Below are positions 1-8,969 of a DNA stretch of 64,000 nucleotides, piece by piece. Position 1 is the first letter of the stretch, and every line of letters starts with the position of its first letter. Made by a program: the position numbers and the translations under genes. The notes beneath the pieces are model-generated. The model was not told the origin of the DNA. It worked only from the letters and a program-made list of their open reading frames with translations, and did not search any database. Source of the stretch: Actinokineospora globicatena (lineage in GTDB: Bacteria > Actinomycetota > Actinomycetes > Mycobacteriales > Pseudonocardiaceae); assembly GCF_024171945.1 (NCBI RefSeq), contig NZ_JAMTCR010000005.1, positions 620,001-684,000 on the forward strand. Reading direction: 5' to 3'.

Positions 1-14
1 CCGGTCCTGGGCGG

Positions 15-782
15 GTGGTGGCCAACAACGGGCACGAACCGCCTGCGATCGACGCGATCTGCCTGGACATCGACGACACCCTCATCGACTTCACCGGCTC
101 CGCGAGATCCGCGCTGACAGTGCTGATCGGCTCCGTCGTGCTCGGCAGCGCGGACCTGTGGCCCACCTGGCAGCGGGTCACCGAGGAGCACAGCGCGATG
201 GTGGTCGCGGGCGAACTCGACTACGACGCCATGCGCCACGCCCGCACCAAGGCCTTCCTCTCCGACCTCGGCAGCGACCTCGACGACGACGCCGTCGCCG
301 CGCTCGAGGACCGCCGCCTCGCCCAGATGAGCCGCGCCTGGCGCCCGTTCCCCGACGTCCTCCCGTGCCTGGACTGGCTGCGCGCCGCCGGCCTGCGCCT
401 GGCGGCCGTCACCAACGCCTCCGGTCCCCGCCAGCGCGAGCGCCTCGCGAGCCTGGGCCTCGAGCGCTTCTTCGACGCCGTCATCAGCGCGGGCGAGCTC
501 GGCGCGGCCAAACCAGACCCGGTGATCTTCCACACCGCCTGCGCCGAACTCGACGTCGCCCCCGCCAACACCGCCCACATCGGCGACCGCCTCGACCTCG
601 ACGCCCACGGCGCCCGCGACGCGGGCCTGCACGGCATCTGGCTGGACCGGGACCACACCCACCCCCCAACCCCCGGCGTCCCCGTCATCGACACCCTCGC
701 CGACCTCCCCGCCCTCCTCGTCACCGAGTACCGCACCCCCACCGTGACCAGCACGTCCACCCTCCCCATCCCCCGACGGTAG
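15..782 (+). CDS. HAD-superfamily hydrolase (HAD-IA, phosphatase-like)
   Basis: Probable cytosolic phosphatase of the haloacid dehalogenase superfamily, subfamily IA; the substrate cannot be told. The nucleophile motif CLDIDDTLIDF supplies Asp18 and Asp20, motif II is the Thr/Asn in AAVTNASG, the motif III lysine is in AAKPDP, and motif IV is HIGDRLDLD. The cap lies between motifs I and II. At 255 aa the length is normal for the family. The GTG at 15 is the first possible start in the window; the frame has no stop between it and the window edge, so the true N-terminus may lie further upstream. It is followed by the tRNA-Gln/tRNA-Glu pair. The C-terminus has a Thr/Pro-rich tail of about 20 residues outside the fold. 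Confidence 0.85.
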   Translation: MVANNGHEPPAIDAICLDIDDTLIDFTGSARSALTVLIGSVVLGSADLWPTWQRVTEEHSAMVVAGELDYDAMRHARTKAFLSDLGSDLDDDAVAALEDRRLAQMSRAWRPFPDVLPCLDWLRAAGLRLAAVTNASGPRQRERLASLGLERFFDAVISAGELGAAKPDPVIFHTACAELDVAPANTAHIGDRLDLDAHGARDAGLHGIWLDRDHTHPPTPGVPVIDTLADLPALLVTEYRTPTVTSTSTLPIPRR

Positions 783-882
783 GGGTCGATTTCTCGATCA
801 CCGGGGTTGTGGTCTAACATCTTCCCCGGCACGCAGGAACGCCACTGGAGCCCAAGGCTCCAGCGGCAACTCGGCGAGCCAT

Positions 883-954
883 TGGGGTATGGTGTAATTG
901 GCAGCACGACTGATTCTGGTTCAGTTAGTCTAGGTTCGAGTCCTGGTACCCCAG
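883..954 (+). tRNA. tRNA-Gln (anticodon CTG)
   Basis: A 72-nt cloverleaf. The acceptor arm TGGGGTA (883-889) pairs with TACCCCA (947-953) and the discriminator is G954. The anticodon stem ACTGA/TCAGT encloses loop TTCTGGT with anticodon CTG at 916-918. The T arm is CTAGG-TTCGAGT-CCTGG. No CCA is encoded; GCC follows. It lies 91 bases upstream of tRNA-Glu, and the two are probably co-transcribed. Confidence 0.95.
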
Positions 955-1045
955 CCAGAGAGACAAAAGATCACTCTGCTAGAGTCTCTCCCGGCGGAAA
1001 CGCCAAGCAACACCCGCAAGACCATAACTCAATACGAAAGTTCCT

Positions 1046-1118
1046 GGCCCCGTCGTCTAGCGGCCTAGGACGCCGCCCTCTCAAGGCGGTAGCGCGGGTT
1101 CGAATCCCGTCGGGGCTA
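1046..1118 (+). tRNA. tRNA-Glu (anticodon CTC)
   Basis: A 73-nt cloverleaf. The acceptor GGCCCCG (1046-1052) pairs with CGGGGCT (1111-1117), the first pair being G.T, and the discriminator is A1118. The anticodon stem CCGCC/GGCGG encloses loop CTCTCAA with anticodon CTC at 1080-1082. The T arm is GCGGG-TTCGAAT-CCCGT. CCA is not encoded. The Gln/Glu tRNA pair beside leuCD and hupB matches the arrangement known in mycobacteria. Confidence 0.95.
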
Positions 1119-1128
1119 CAGAGGTGGA

Positions 1129-1170
1129 AGAGGTCTGCTTGGATGCGGTGCATCCTTGCGGGCCTCTTTC
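1129..1170 (+). terminator. Terminator after the tRNA pair
   Basis: An imperfect hairpin: AGAGG (1129-1133) pairs with CCTCT (1163-1167), and a perfect inner stem GATGC/GCATC sits at the tip. TTTC follows. It starts 10 bases after tRNA-Glu, which fits factor-independent termination. A second GC-only hairpin, CCGGGGGG-CGA-CCCCCCGG, follows at 1181-1199. Confidence 0.6.
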
Positions 1171-1664
1171 GCTATTGCACCCGGGGGGCGACCCCCCGGA
1201 CCCCCACGGTGCGGTGGGCGCGTTGTGCGAGGAACGAGCACCCAGCGGTCGGTAGCGGTTGGTGATCCGCGCGCCACCAACCCCCACGCTGAACGCGGCC
1301 CCCCACCTACGACTGGGTCCAACCCCGAACGCATTGCCGCACACCGCTCCACCACGGCGCTGGTGCCAACTTGCTCGATGGGGCGGACTTGTTTTGTGTG
1401 GGGGGACGGTACCCGTAGCGTCGGTAGCGGACAGGGCCATGCTTTTCGGCCCCTGCTTTGCGGTCCTGCCGCGGGTGTCGTAGGGGCCCCGCGCAAAACA
1501 AGTTCGTCGCATCGAGCAAGGCTCGAAACTCGCGTCAAAGCCAATGGCGAAGCCGAGGCGACACCCCCGCGATGGCGCAGCCGAGCAGTATCCCTTGCCC
1601 CACCCCAAAGAGAAACGCCTGCGGGGGGAGCCGCAGGCGTGGGGGTAGGGGAGGGGCAGAAGGG
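1171..1664. other. Non-coding interval holding repeat copy A
   Basis: No credible gene is seen here; the open frames are GC-driven and overlap on both strands. The interval holds the GC hairpin at 1181-1199, then from about 1230 to 1600 a stretch that, read on the minus strand, resembles 39810-40130. Its core is the palindrome at 1371-1519. Shared flanking words include TTGACGCGAGTTTCGAGC on one side and GGCACCAGCGCC on the other. An inverted pair of GCCTGCGG-type words sits at 1619-1640, just beyond the end of the IclR regulator gene on the opposite strand; it may terminate that gene. Confidence 0.6.
1371..1519 (-). repeat. Dispersed long palindromic element, copy A
   Basis: The left arm (1371-1403) begins TTGCTCGATGGGGC and contains ACTTGTTTTGTG. 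The right arm (1487-1519) is its inverted copy, containing CAAAACAAGT and ending ATCGAGCAA. About 28 of 33 arm positions pair. The interior is about 83 bases. Read on the minus strand, the whole element aligns with 39868-40000, including ACCGCAAAGC and CCGCTACCGACGCTACGGGT. Relative to copy B it carries about 14 extra bases (AGGGGCCGAAAAGC) in the interior. Outer bases TTGC/GCAA pair here, whereas copy B has AGC/GCT, a compensatory change. No transposase is encoded. It could be a miniature non-autonomous element, a structured RNA or a recombination site. Confidence 0.75.
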
Positions 1665-2366
1665 TCAGAGGCGGTTTTGGAGGGCGTCGGCGGCGGCCAG
1701 GAGGTCTGCTGCCCAGCGGGAGCCGGGCCTGCGGCCCATGCGGTCGATGGGGCCGGAGACCGACACCGCCGCCACCACCGCTCCCGAGGCGTCGCGCACC
1801 GGGGCTGAGACGCTGGCCACGCCCGGCTCCCGTTCGGCGACGCTCTGGGCCCAGCCGCGGCGGCGGACCTCCAGGAGGGCGCGTTCGCCGAAGACGGCGT
1901 CGGCGAGGAGGCTGCGCTGGGTGGCCGGGTCGGCCCAGGCGGCGAGGACCTTGGCGCCGGAGCCCGCGGTCATCGGCAGGCGCGCGCCGACCGGGACCGT
2001 GTCGCGCAGACCGCTGGGCGGTTCGGCGGAGCAGACGCAGATCCGGTGTAGACCATCGCGGCGGTAGAGCTGCACGCTCTCGCCGGTGCGGTCGCGCAAC
2101 CGGGGCAGCACGGCGGTCGCCGCGTCGAGCAGCGGGTCGGTCGCGCCGCCCGCCAACTCCGCCAGCGCGGCACCCGGGCGCCACCGGCCGTCGCTTCCCC
2201 TGCGCAGCAGGCGATGCACCTCGAGGCCGACCGCGAGCCGGTGCGCGGTCGCCCTCGGCAGGCCGGTCTTCACGCACAGCTCCGCCAGGCCGCACGGCTC
2301 TTTGGCGACCGCCTGCAGTACCGCCATTGCCTTGTCCAGAACTCCGATGCCGCTATGCTGTCCCAC
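1665..2366 (-). CDS. IclR-family regulator, NdgR/LtbR-like
   Basis: A DNA-binding regulator of 233 aa that probably controls the divergent leuCD operon. A winged helix-turn-helix occupies residues about 5-60 (GLAELCVKTGLPRATAHRLA is the helix-turn-helix), and the IclR effector domain follows from about 75 (RDRTGESVQLYRRDG and, near the end, APVRDASGAVVAAVSVSGP). Start is GTG at 2366. Members at this locus are known as NdgR in Streptomyces and LtbR in Corynebacterium, controllers of leucine and other amino-acid genes; assignment here rests on position beside leuC plus domain type. It is separated from leuC by 63 bases that contain candidate operators, so autoregulation is likely. Confidence 0.88.
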   Translation of the reverse strand: MGQHSGIGVLDKAMAVLQAVAKEPCGLAELCVKTGLPRATAHRLAVGLEVHRLLRRGSDGRWRPGAALAELAGGATDPLLDAATAVLPRLRDRTGESVQLYRRDGLHRICVCSAEPPSGLRDTVPVGARLPMTAGSGAKVLAAWADPATQRSLLADAVFGERALLEVRRRGWAQSVAEREPGVASVSAPVRDASGAVVAAVSVSGPIDRMGRRPGSRWAADLLAAADALQNRL

Positions 2367-2429
2367 GTCTCGATACTACTTTCCCGTTATGTGGGAAGTC
2401 CAGTCCGTGGGAAGCAGTGGTGATCAGCG
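2367..2429. promoter_or_regulatory. Divergent IclR/leuC promoter with inverted-repeat operator candidate
   Basis: The 63-base gap between two divergent genes must hold both promoters. It contains a perfect inverted repeat TTCCC-N7-GGGAA (2381-2397). The half-site GTGGGAAG occurs at 2391-2398 and again at 2407-2414, and the complementary CCCAC lies at 2362-2366 across the regulator's start. This fits an IclR-type site read by the neighbouring regulator, but no experimental motif is matched. No convincing -35/-10 pair was picked out. Confidence 0.45.
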
Positions 2430-3863
2430 GTGGCCAAAACGCTCGCCGAGAAGGTGTGGGACCGGCACGTCGTGCGCAGGGGCAGCGGTGCCGAACCCGA
2501 CCTGCTCTACATCGACCTGCACCTCGTGCACGAGGTGACCAGCCCGCAAGCCTTCGAGGGACTGCGCATCGCCGGGCGGCCGGTGCGCAGGCCCGACCTG
2601 ACGATAGCGACCGAGGACCACAACGTCCCGACAGTTGGGATCGACCTCCCGATCGCTGATCCGGTCTCGCGCACCCAGGTCGACACGCTTCGGGCCAACT
2701 GCGCGGAGTTCGGCGTGCGGCTGCACCCGATGGGCGATGTCGAGCAGGGCATCGTGCACGTGGTCGGCCCGCAGCTCGGCCTGACCCAGCCCGGGATGAC
2801 GGTGGTGTGCGGCGACAGCCACACCTCCACCCACGGCGCGTTCGGCGCGCTGGCCTTCGGGATCGGCACCTCGGAGGTCGAGCACGTGCTCGCCACCCAG
2901 ACGCTGCCGTTGCGGCCGTTCAAGACCATGGCGGTCACCATCACCGGCGAGCTGCGCCCCGGTGTCACCGCCAAGGACGTCATCCTCGCCGTCATCGCCC
3001 GCATCGGCACCGGCGGCGGGCAGGGCTACGTGCTGGAGTACCGCGGCGAGGCCATCGAGAAGTTGTCGATGGAGGCCAGGATGACCGTGTGCAACATGTC
3101 CATCGAGGCAGGCGCGCGGGCGGGGATGATCGCCCCCGACGAGACCACGTTCGCGTACCTCAAGGGCCGCCCGCACGCGCCGGGCGACGCCTTGTGGGAC
3201 ACCGCCGTCGCCGACTGGCGCGAGCTGCGCACCGATGACGGCGCGGTCTTCGACGCCGAGGTGGTGCTCGACGCCGACGAGCTGAGCCCGTTCGTCACCT
3301 GGGGCACCAACCCCGGCCAGGGGCTGCCGCTCTCGGCCAGGGTGCCCGACCCCGAGCAGATCGCCGACGAGAACGAGCGCGTGGCCGCCGAGAAGGCCCT
3401 GTCGTACATGGACCTCGTCCCCGGCACCCCGCTGCGCGACATCAGCGTCGACACCGTCTTCCTCGGCTCCTGCACCAACGGGCGCATCGAGGACCTGCGC
3501 GCCGCGGCGGCCGTGCTGGCGGGCCACCGCGTCGCCGACGGGGTGCGGATGCTCGTGGTGCCCGGCTCGATGCGGGTCAAGGCGCAGGCCGAGGCCGAGG
3601 GGCTGCACGAGGTGTTCCTCGCCGCGGGCGCCGAGTGGCGGCAGGCGGGCTGCTCGATGTGCCTGGGCATGAACCCCGACCAGCTCGCCCCCGGCGAGCG
3701 CAGCGCGTCCACATCGAACCGCAACTTCGAGGGCAGGCAGGGCAAGGGCGGGCGCACCCACCTGGTGTCGCCGCTGGTGGCGGCCGCAACCGCCGTGCTC
3801 GGCACCCTGTCCTCGCCGGAAGACCTGGTCACCGCCGGTGCCGCGGCCGCGGTCGAGAACTGA
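2430..3863 (+). CDS. leuC: 3-isopropylmalate dehydratase, large subunit
   Basis: Isomerises 2-isopropylmalate to 3-isopropylmalate in leucine biosynthesis, as a cytosolic heterodimer with LeuD carrying a [4Fe-4S] cluster. The protein is 477 aa, the usual length. Cluster ligands are Cys348 (in LGSCTNGR), Cys408 and Cys411 (in [11 protein letters not shown]). [20 protein letters not shown] (about 128-147) is the classical substrate/cluster loop. Start GTG at 2430 gives the family N-terminus [15 protein letters not shown]. The leuD start follows 12 bases after the stop. Regulation is probably by the divergent IclR protein. Confidence 0.97.
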   Translation: MAKTLAEKVWDRHVVRRGSGAEPDLLYIDLHLVHEVTSPQAFEGLRIAGRPVRRPDLTIATEDHNVPTVGIDLPIADPVSRTQVDTLRANCAEFGVRLHPMGDVEQGIVHVVGPQLGLTQPGMTVVCGDSHTSTHGAFGALAFGIGTSEVEHVLATQTLPLRPFKTMAVTITGELRPGVTAKDVILAVIARIGTGGGQGYVLEYRGEAIEKLSMEARMTVCNMSIEAGARAGMIAPDETTFAYLKGRPHAPGDALWDTAVADWRELRTDDGAVFDAEVVLDADELSPFVTWGTNPGQGLPLSARVPDPEQIADENERVAAEKALSYMDLVPGTPLRDISVDTVFLGSCTNGRIEDLRAAAAVLAGHRVADGVRMLVVPGSMRVKAQAEAEGLHEVFLAAGAEWRQAGCSMCLGMNPDQLAPGERSASTSNRNFEGRQGKGGRTHLVSPLVAAATAVLGTLSSPEDLVTAGAAAAVEN

Positions 3864-3875
3864 GGGGGAGCACAG

Positions 3876-4472
3876 ATGAAGCCGTTCACCACGCACACCG
3901 GGGTCGGGGTGCCGCTGCGCCGGTCCAACGTGGACACCGACCAGATCATCCCGGCGGTCTACCTCAAGCGGGTCACCCGCACCGGGTTCGAGGACGGGTT
4001 GTTCGCCGCCTGGCGCGCTGACGAGCACTTCGTGCTCAACCTGGAGCCCTACCGCGCGGGCAGCGTGCTGGTCGCCGGTCCGGACTTCGGTACCGGCTCC
4101 TCCCGCGAGCACGCCGTCTGGGCGCTGTCGGACTACGGGTTCCGGACCGTGCTCTCCACCCGGTTCGCCGACATCTTCCGCGGCAACGCGGGCAAGGCGG
4201 GGCTGCTGGCCGCCCAACTGGAGCAATCCGACATCGAACTGTTGTGGAAGCTGCTCGAAACCGAGCCGGGCACGGAGGTCACCGTCGACCTCCGGGAGAA
4301 GACCGTCCGCGCCAAGGACTTCACCGCCCCGTTCGCGGTGGACGACTACACCCGCTGGCGGCTGCTCGAGGGGCTCGACGACATCGGTCTCACGTTGCGC
4401 GAAGTGGCCGCGATCGACGAGTTCGAGCAGGCCAGGGCCGATTACCTGCCTGTAACAACGCCGATCGCCTGA
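3876..4472 (+). CDS. leuD: 3-isopropylmalate dehydratase, small subunit
   Basis: Swivel-domain partner of LeuC in leucine biosynthesis. The protein is 198 aa. The N-terminal [20 protein letters not shown] and the substrate loop [17 protein letters not shown] are diagnostic. ATG at 3876 is preceded by GAGGGGGAG and lies 12 bases after the leuC stop, so the two are one operon. A strong hairpin lies just past the stop and hupB has its own upstream region, so leuCD is probably a two-gene unit. Confidence 0.97.
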   Translation: MKPFTTHTGVGVPLRRSNVDTDQIIPAVYLKRVTRTGFEDGLFAAWRADEHFVLNLEPYRAGSVLVAGPDFGTGSSREHAVWALSDYGFRTVLSTRFADIFRGNAGKAGLLAAQLEQSDIELLWKLLETEPGTEVTVDLREKTVRAKDFTAPFAVDDYTRWRLLEGLDDIGLTLREVAAIDEFEQARADYLPVTTPIA

Positions 4473-4476
4473 GGTC

Positions 4477-4530
4477 GGTCGGACCGGTCGGCAATCCCCT
4501 TCGCACACCGGGGATCCGGCCGGTCCGACC
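4477..4530 (+). terminator. leuD terminator hairpin
   Basis: A perfect 11-bp stem, GGTCGGACCGG (4477-4487) with CCGGTCCGACC (4520-4530), is extended inside by ATCCCC/GGGGAT. The loop is about 10 bases. It starts 5 bases after the leuD stop. There is no U-tract, as is common for actinobacterial hairpin terminators. Confidence 0.6.
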
Positions 4531-4661
4531 GCCACCGCGCACCCCACAACCCAACCCGACAGACCCCGTCCGCGGCCCCCCGCGACGCCCGAAAACCTCC
4601 GGTTCGGTCCCCCTCAGGGGGTGGACACCGCATGCGGCAAGGAAAAATCGGGCGCGTCGCG

Positions 4662-4690
4662 TGGAAATCGCGCGCCATTAGGCCTATCTT
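4662..4690 (+). promoter_or_regulatory. Candidate hupB promoter
   Basis: TGGAAA (4662-4667) and TATCTT (4685-4690) are separated by 17 bases, about 60 bases before the hupB start. The -10 resembles the housekeeping consensus; the -35 is weak. An inverted GGCGCG/CGCGCC pair surrounds the -35 region and could be an operator. Confidence 0.35.
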
Positions 4691-4752
4691 TGCCAGAAGT
4701 CGGCTGATTCGGCCGTGAACGGCAGTGTGGCTCTCTTACGGAGGACTGAAGG

Positions 4753-5439
4753 GTGAACAAGGCCCAACTCATCGAGGCGTTGACCGAGCGCCTTGGCGAC
4801 AAGAAGGCCGCAGGCGCTGCGGTCGACGGTCTCGTCGACGTGATCGTTCGCACGGTCAACAAGGGCGAGAAGGTGAACATCACCGGCTTCGGGGTGTTCG
4901 AGAAGCGCGCGCGTGCCGCCCGCACCGCGCGCAACCCGCGCACCGGCGAGACGGTGAAGGTCAAGAAGACCAACGTCCCCGCGTTCCGCGCGGGCACGAT
5001 GTTCAAGGAGGTCGTGAGCGGGGCCAAGAAGCTGCCCAAGGTCGCGGCCACCAAGACCACCGCGGCCACCCGCGCGGCGGCGGCGGCGCCCAAGGCCGCC
5101 ACCACCACGACCCGGGCCGCGAGCACCCGGACCGCGGCGGCGAAGCCGGCAGCGGCGACCACGCGTAGCACCACCACGCGTACCCGTGCGGCTGCGGCGA
5201 AGCCCGCGGCGGCGGCGGCGGCCACCACGGCGGCCAAGACCACGCGGACCCGCGCCACCGCGGCGAAGCCCGCGGCCACCGCGACCAAGGCGGCGGCGGC
5301 ACCGAAGACCACGGCGGCGAAGACCACCGCGGCGAAGAAGACCACGACCGCTGCGGCGAAGCCCGCCGCCGCGGCGAAGAAGACGACGGCCGCCAAGAGC
5401 ACCACGCCTCGGGCGACCGCCAAGGCCACCAAGAAGTAG
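4753..5439 (+). CDS. hupB: Histone-like HU protein with Lys/Ala/Thr-rich tail
   Basis: Nucleoid DNA-binding protein. Residues 1-90 are a complete HU fold ([18 protein letters not shown] at the start, the DNA-contacting arm with [14 protein letters not shown]). The remaining about 135 residues are a low-complexity tail built from AAKP, KTTAAK and TRT repeats, as in mycobacterial HupB and its histone H1-like tail. GTG at 4753 follows GGAGG with good spacing and gives the family N-terminus. The tail is repetitive at DNA level and its length may vary between strains. Monocistronic, between the leuD hairpin and a strong bidirectional terminator. Confidence 0.96.
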   Translation: MNKAQLIEALTERLGDKKAAGAAVDGLVDVIVRTVNKGEKVNITGFGVFEKRARAARTARNPRTGETVKVKKTNVPAFRAGTMFKEVVSGAKKLPKVAATKTTAATRAAAAAPKAATTTTRAASTRTAAAKPAAATTRSTTTRTRAAAAKPAAAAAATTAAKTTRTRATAAKPAATATKAAAAPKTTAAKTTAAKKTTTAAAKPAAAAKKTTAAKSTTPRATAKATKK

Positions 5440-5510
5440 GTCGGCCACCGGCGCCTGGACCGACCCACCCAGGGCGGTCCGGGTCGCGTCTTCACCAGGT
5501 CTGCGCACAT

Positions 5511-5551
5511 CGCGAGAGCCCCGCACGCTTCCCCCGTGCGGGGCTCTCGCG
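5511..5551. terminator. Bidirectional terminator between hupB and mutT1
   Basis: A perfect 17-bp stem, CGCGAGAGCCCCGCACG (5511-5527) with its inverse (5535-5551), and a 7-base loop. It lies between two convergent genes and can serve both. The rest of 5440-5762 shows no gene and no other clear signal. Confidence 0.85.
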
Positions 5552-5762
5552 TGTCCGCGCAACGCCACGTCCGTCCCACCGCGACACCACCGCTGACCTG
5601 CTCGGTTGCGCTGTCGCATGGGTGGTCCGGACCGGTCGCGGGGATGGCCGCGCACAACGGTTTCCGCGGGGCCCCGCGACGCATTCCCGCTCTCGCGGGA
5701 GTTCTCCCGGCGACTTCCGCCGAAGGGCCCCACGACCCCATTCCACCCGTTCGTGATGGACC

Positions 5763-6671
5763 TCAGATCGCCGGTATGTAGTCCGCCGAGACGACCCGGT
5801 CACCGGCGAACGAGAGCACCCAGACACTGCCCTTGCGGGCGTGGACATCCACCGCCCCGGTGAGCTCGGACACCACGTCCGGGATCACCCCGCCCTGGCT
5901 GCAGATCACCGGTGTCCCACCCGCGGCGGCGATCCGCCGCACCGCGGCCGCCCCGCCGCCGTGCTCCCCGTGCGCCGACTCGGACAGCTCCGGCGCCGAC
6001 TCCACCGGGACCCCCAACGCCGCCGCCAGCGGCGCCACAGTGGCCGTGCAGCGCAGTTTCGGCACCGACACCACCCGGTCCGGTCCGAACAGCGGCAGCA
6101 GCCGCGTCAGGGCGTCGACCTGCCGGAGTCCCGTCGCCGACAGCGGGCGCTGCTCGTCGGGGCCCGGCCACTCGCGCTTGCGGCCCGCGTGCGCGTGCCG
6201 CACCAGCAGGACTGTCGTCGTCGCGGCGGGAGCGTCGGTGAAGCGCTCCAGCACCACCCGGTCGTGCGGGTAGGTCAGCAGCGCCGCGGCCTCGTCGACC
6301 GGCAACCACCGCAGCAGGTCGACCTCGTCGTTGGGGACGAACTCGTCGGCGGCGTCCGCCGCGCGGGCGGCGAAGTAGTCGACCGTCTTGCTGCCCTCGG
6401 GCACGGTGTACTCCACCCGGGTCAGGTGGCGGCCGAGGACAGCGGCGAAACCCGTCTCCTCGGCCACCTCCCGCACCGCCGCGGCGTGGACGGTCTCCCG
6501 CTTGTCCAGCTTGCCCTTGGGCAGGCTCCAGTCGTCGTAGCGCGGCCGGTGCACCACGGCTACTTCCACGGCGGCCACTTCCACGGCGGCAACGTCCACC
6601 GCGCCACCGCCCGCCGCCGGTCCCGACGGCGACGGGCGCCACAACACCGCTCCCGCGGCGCGAACGTGCAC
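5763..6671 (-). CDS. mutT1: Nudix hydrolase fused to histidine phosphatase (MutT1-like)
   Basis: A 302-aa two-domain protein. The N-terminal Nudix domain (about 1-140) contains GKLDKRETVHAAAVREVAEETGF, close to the Nudix box; the C-terminal phosphoglycerate-mutase-like domain starts at LLVRHAHAGRK, with the catalytic histidine in RHAHAG. The mycobacterial MutT1 of this architecture hydrolyses 8-oxo-dGTP and diadenosine polyphosphates; that activity is inferred here from architecture and from position between hupB and ppk. Start GTG at 6671 lies 4 bases after the ppk stop, so it is translated from the ppk transcript. The linker after the first 20 residues is Val/Ala/Gly-rich. Confidence 0.9.
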   Translation of the reverse strand: MHVRAAGAVLWRPSPSGPAAGGGAVDVAAVEVAAVEVAVVHRPRYDDWSLPKGKLDKRETVHAAAVREVAEETGFAAVLGRHLTRVEYTVPEGSKTVDYFAARAADAADEFVPNDEVDLLRWLPVDEAAALLTYPHDRVVLERFTDAPAATTTVLLVRHAHAGRKREWPGPDEQRPLSATGLRQVDALTRLLPLFGPDRVVSVPKLRCTATVAPLAAALGVPVESAPELSESAHGEHGGGAAAVRRIAAAGGTPVICSQGGVIPDVVSELTGAVDVHARKGSVWVLSFAGDRVVSADYIPAI

Positions 6672-6675
6672 CGGC

Positions 6676-8880
6676 TCAGCCGAGCGCGTGGTGGCTGGCC
6701 AGCAGCGCGGCCTGGTGGTCGCGCACGGACGTGCCGTCCGCGGGGGAGGGCACCCACTCGCCGCCCGGGGTCAGCACCCAGCAACGGGTGGACGGGTCCA
6801 ACGCGGAGTCGAAGATGGCGTCCAGTTGGGCGGTCAGCCTCGGGTCGGTCACCCGGACCTGCACCTCGACGCGCCGGTCGAGGTTGCGGTGCATCATGTC
6901 CGCGCTGCCGATCCAGCGCTCGTCGGACCCGACGAAGTGGAAGATCCGGGAGTGCTCCAGGAACCGGCCCAGGATCGAGCGCACCCGGATGTTCTCGCTC
7001 AAGCCGGGGATCCCGGGCTTGAGCGCGCAGATCCCGCGCACCACCACGTCGACCGGGACGCCTGCCTGCGACGCCCGGTACAGCGCGTCGATGACCTGTT
7101 CGTCCACCAGGGAGTTCATCTTGATCCGGATGCCCGCGGGCAAGCCATCGCGCAGGTGCGCGACCTCGCGCTCGATGCGCTCCACGATCCCGCGCCGCAC
7201 ACCGTAGGGCGCCACCAGCAGGCTGCGGTACTCGTCCTGGCGGGCGTAGCCGGTGAGGACGTTGAACAGGTCGGTCAGGTCGGCGCCGATGGCCGGTTCC
7301 GCCGTCAGCAGGCCGACGTCCTCGTAGAGCCGCGCGGTCTTGGGGTTGTAGTTGCCCGTCCCGATGTGGCAGTAGCGGCGGATCGTCGAACCCTCCTGGC
7401 GCACCACCAACGAGGTCTTGCAGTGCGTCTTGAGGCCGACGAGCCCGTAGACCACGTGCACGCCCGCCTTCTCCAGCTGCCGCGCCCACTTGATGTTGGC
7501 CTGCTCGTCGAAGCGCGCCTTGAGCTCCACCAGCGCCACCACCTGCTTGCCCGCCTCGGCCGCGTCGATGAGCGCGTCCACGATGGGCGAGTCGCCGGAG
7601 GTCCGGTAGAGCGTCTGCTTGATGGCCAAGACGTGCGGGTCGCTGGCCGCCTGCTCCACGAAGCGCTGCACGCTGGTGGAGAACGAGTCGTACGGGTGGT
7701 GCACCAGCACGTCGCCCTCGCGCAGCGTCGCGAAGATGCTGCGCGGGGTCTCCCGCTCGCCGAAGGCCGGGTGCGTCGCGGGGCGGAACGGCGGGTCCTT
7801 GAGCTCCTTGCGGTCCACGCCGTAGAGCTGCCACAGGCACGACAGGTCGAGCAGGCCGCGCACCACCACGACGTCGTTGGGGTGCACCTCCAACTCGCGC
7901 AGCAGCAGCTCGAGCATGTGCTCGCTCATGTCGTCGGCGACCTCCAGGCGCACCGACGGTCCGAACCGGCGCTGCGCCAGTTCCCGTTCCAGCGCCTTGA
8001 GGAGGTCCTCGTCGCGGTCCTCCTCCACCTCCAGGTCGGCGTTGCGGGTGACCCGGAAGGCGTGCTGCTCGATGACGTCCATGCCGGTGAACAGCGTCGG
8101 CAGGTGCGCGGCGATGAGCTCCTCCAGCGGCAGGAACACCGCGACCTGCTCGTCGGCGCTGCGGTCGATGGGCACCAGGCGCGGCACGTTGTCGGGCACC
8201 TTGACCCTGGCGAAGCTCTCCCGGCCGGTGTCCGGGTTGCGCACCGTCACCGCGAGGTTGAGCGAGAGCCCGGAGATGTAGGGGAACGGGTGCGCCGGGT
8301 CGAAGGCCAGCGGGGTCAGCACGGGGAACACCTGGTCGCGGTAGTAGGCGGCCAACCTCTTGTGCTCGTCGGCGGTCAGCTCGGTCCAGCTCGCGATGCT
8401 GATCCCGCGCTCCCGCAACGCCGGGCGCACGTGCTCGGCGAAGACCCGGGAGTGCCGCTCGACCAGGTCCTGGTTGCGCTTGGAGATGTAGCCCAGCTGC
8501 TCGCGCGGGGTCAGCCCGTCCGCGCTGCGCACCGACAGGCCGGTCTCGTTCCTGCGCTTGAGGCCCGCGACCCGCACCATGTAGAACTCGTCGAGGTTCG
8601 AGGCGAAGATGGCCAGGAACTTGGCCCGCTCCAGCAGCGGCTGCGAGGCGTCCTCGGCCAGCGCGAGCACCCGGCCGTTGAAGTCCAACCAGGACAGTTC
8701 GCGGTTGAGGTAGCGGTCGTCCGGCAGGTCGGTCTCGGTGGCCGCGGGGGTGACCGCGGGCGGCGCGGAGGGGACCCGGTGGGGTTCGCCCTCGGCACTG
8801 GGTGCCTCGCCCGCGGGGAGCGCGGTGGTGCTGTCGCCGCTGGTCGTCATGGCCTCGTCCGGGCTGCTCTCGGTGCTCAC
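6676..8880 (-). CDS. ppk: Polyphosphate kinase 1
   Basis: Reversibly transfers the terminal phosphate of ATP to polyphosphate chains. The protein is 734 aa, with the N, head and two C-terminal catalytic domains. The phosphorylated histidine lies in [34 protein letters not shown] marks the conserved N domain after a variable Ser/Pro-rich leader of about 50 residues. Start is GTG at 8880; an in-frame ATG at 8850 is a possible alternative, since the first 50 residues are not conserved. mutT1 follows 4 bases downstream. A polyphosphate/Nudix pair is typical of this actinobacterial locus. Confidence 0.96.
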   Translation of the reverse strand: MSTESSPDEAMTTSGDSTTALPAGEAPSAEGEPHRVPSAPPAVTPAATETDLPDDRYLNRELSWLDFNGRVLALAEDASQPLLERAKFLAIFASNLDEFYMVRVAGLKRRNETGLSVRSADGLTPREQLGYISKRNQDLVERHSRVFAEHVRPALRERGISIASWTELTADEHKRLAAYYRDQVFPVLTPLAFDPAHPFPYISGLSLNLAVTVRNPDTGRESFARVKVPDNVPRLVPIDRSADEQVAVFLPLEELIAAHLPTLFTGMDVIEQHAFRVTRNADLEVEEDRDEDLLKALERELAQRRFGPSVRLEVADDMSEHMLELLLRELEVHPNDVVVVRGLLDLSCLWQLYGVDRKELKDPPFRPATHPAFGERETPRSIFATLREGDVLVHHPYDSFSTSVQRFVEQAASDPHVLAIKQTLYRTSGDSPIVDALIDAAEAGKQVVALVELKARFDEQANIKWARQLEKAGVHVVYGLVGLKTHCKTSLVVRQEGSTIRRYCHIGTGNYNPKTARLYEDVGLLTAEPAIGADLTDLFNVLTGYARQDEYRSLLVAPYGVRRGIVERIEREVAHLRDGLPAGIRIKMNSLVDEQVIDALYRASQAGVPVDVVVRGICALKPGIPGLSENIRVRSILGRFLEHSRIFHFVGSDERWIGSADMMHRNLDRRVEVQVRVTDPRLTAQLDAIFDSALDPSTRCWVLTPGGEWVPSPADGTSVRDHQAALLASHHALG

Positions 8881-8969
8881 AACCCCATTGTCAGCTACCG
8901 CGGGCGGGGGAGCGCACCCGTGACTCCTACGGAGACGTGAATTCTCGCCACATCCGCCGAGCGCGCGGC

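Noticed and set aside
883..1664. tRNA-adjacent mobile element or integration site
   Set aside because: No integrase, no duplicated tRNA 3' end and no foreign gene block follow; only the palindromic repeat is present.
5040..5420. Repeated GCGGCGAAG-type words considered as a DNA repeat element
   Set aside because: They encode the Lys/Ala-rich tail of HupB.
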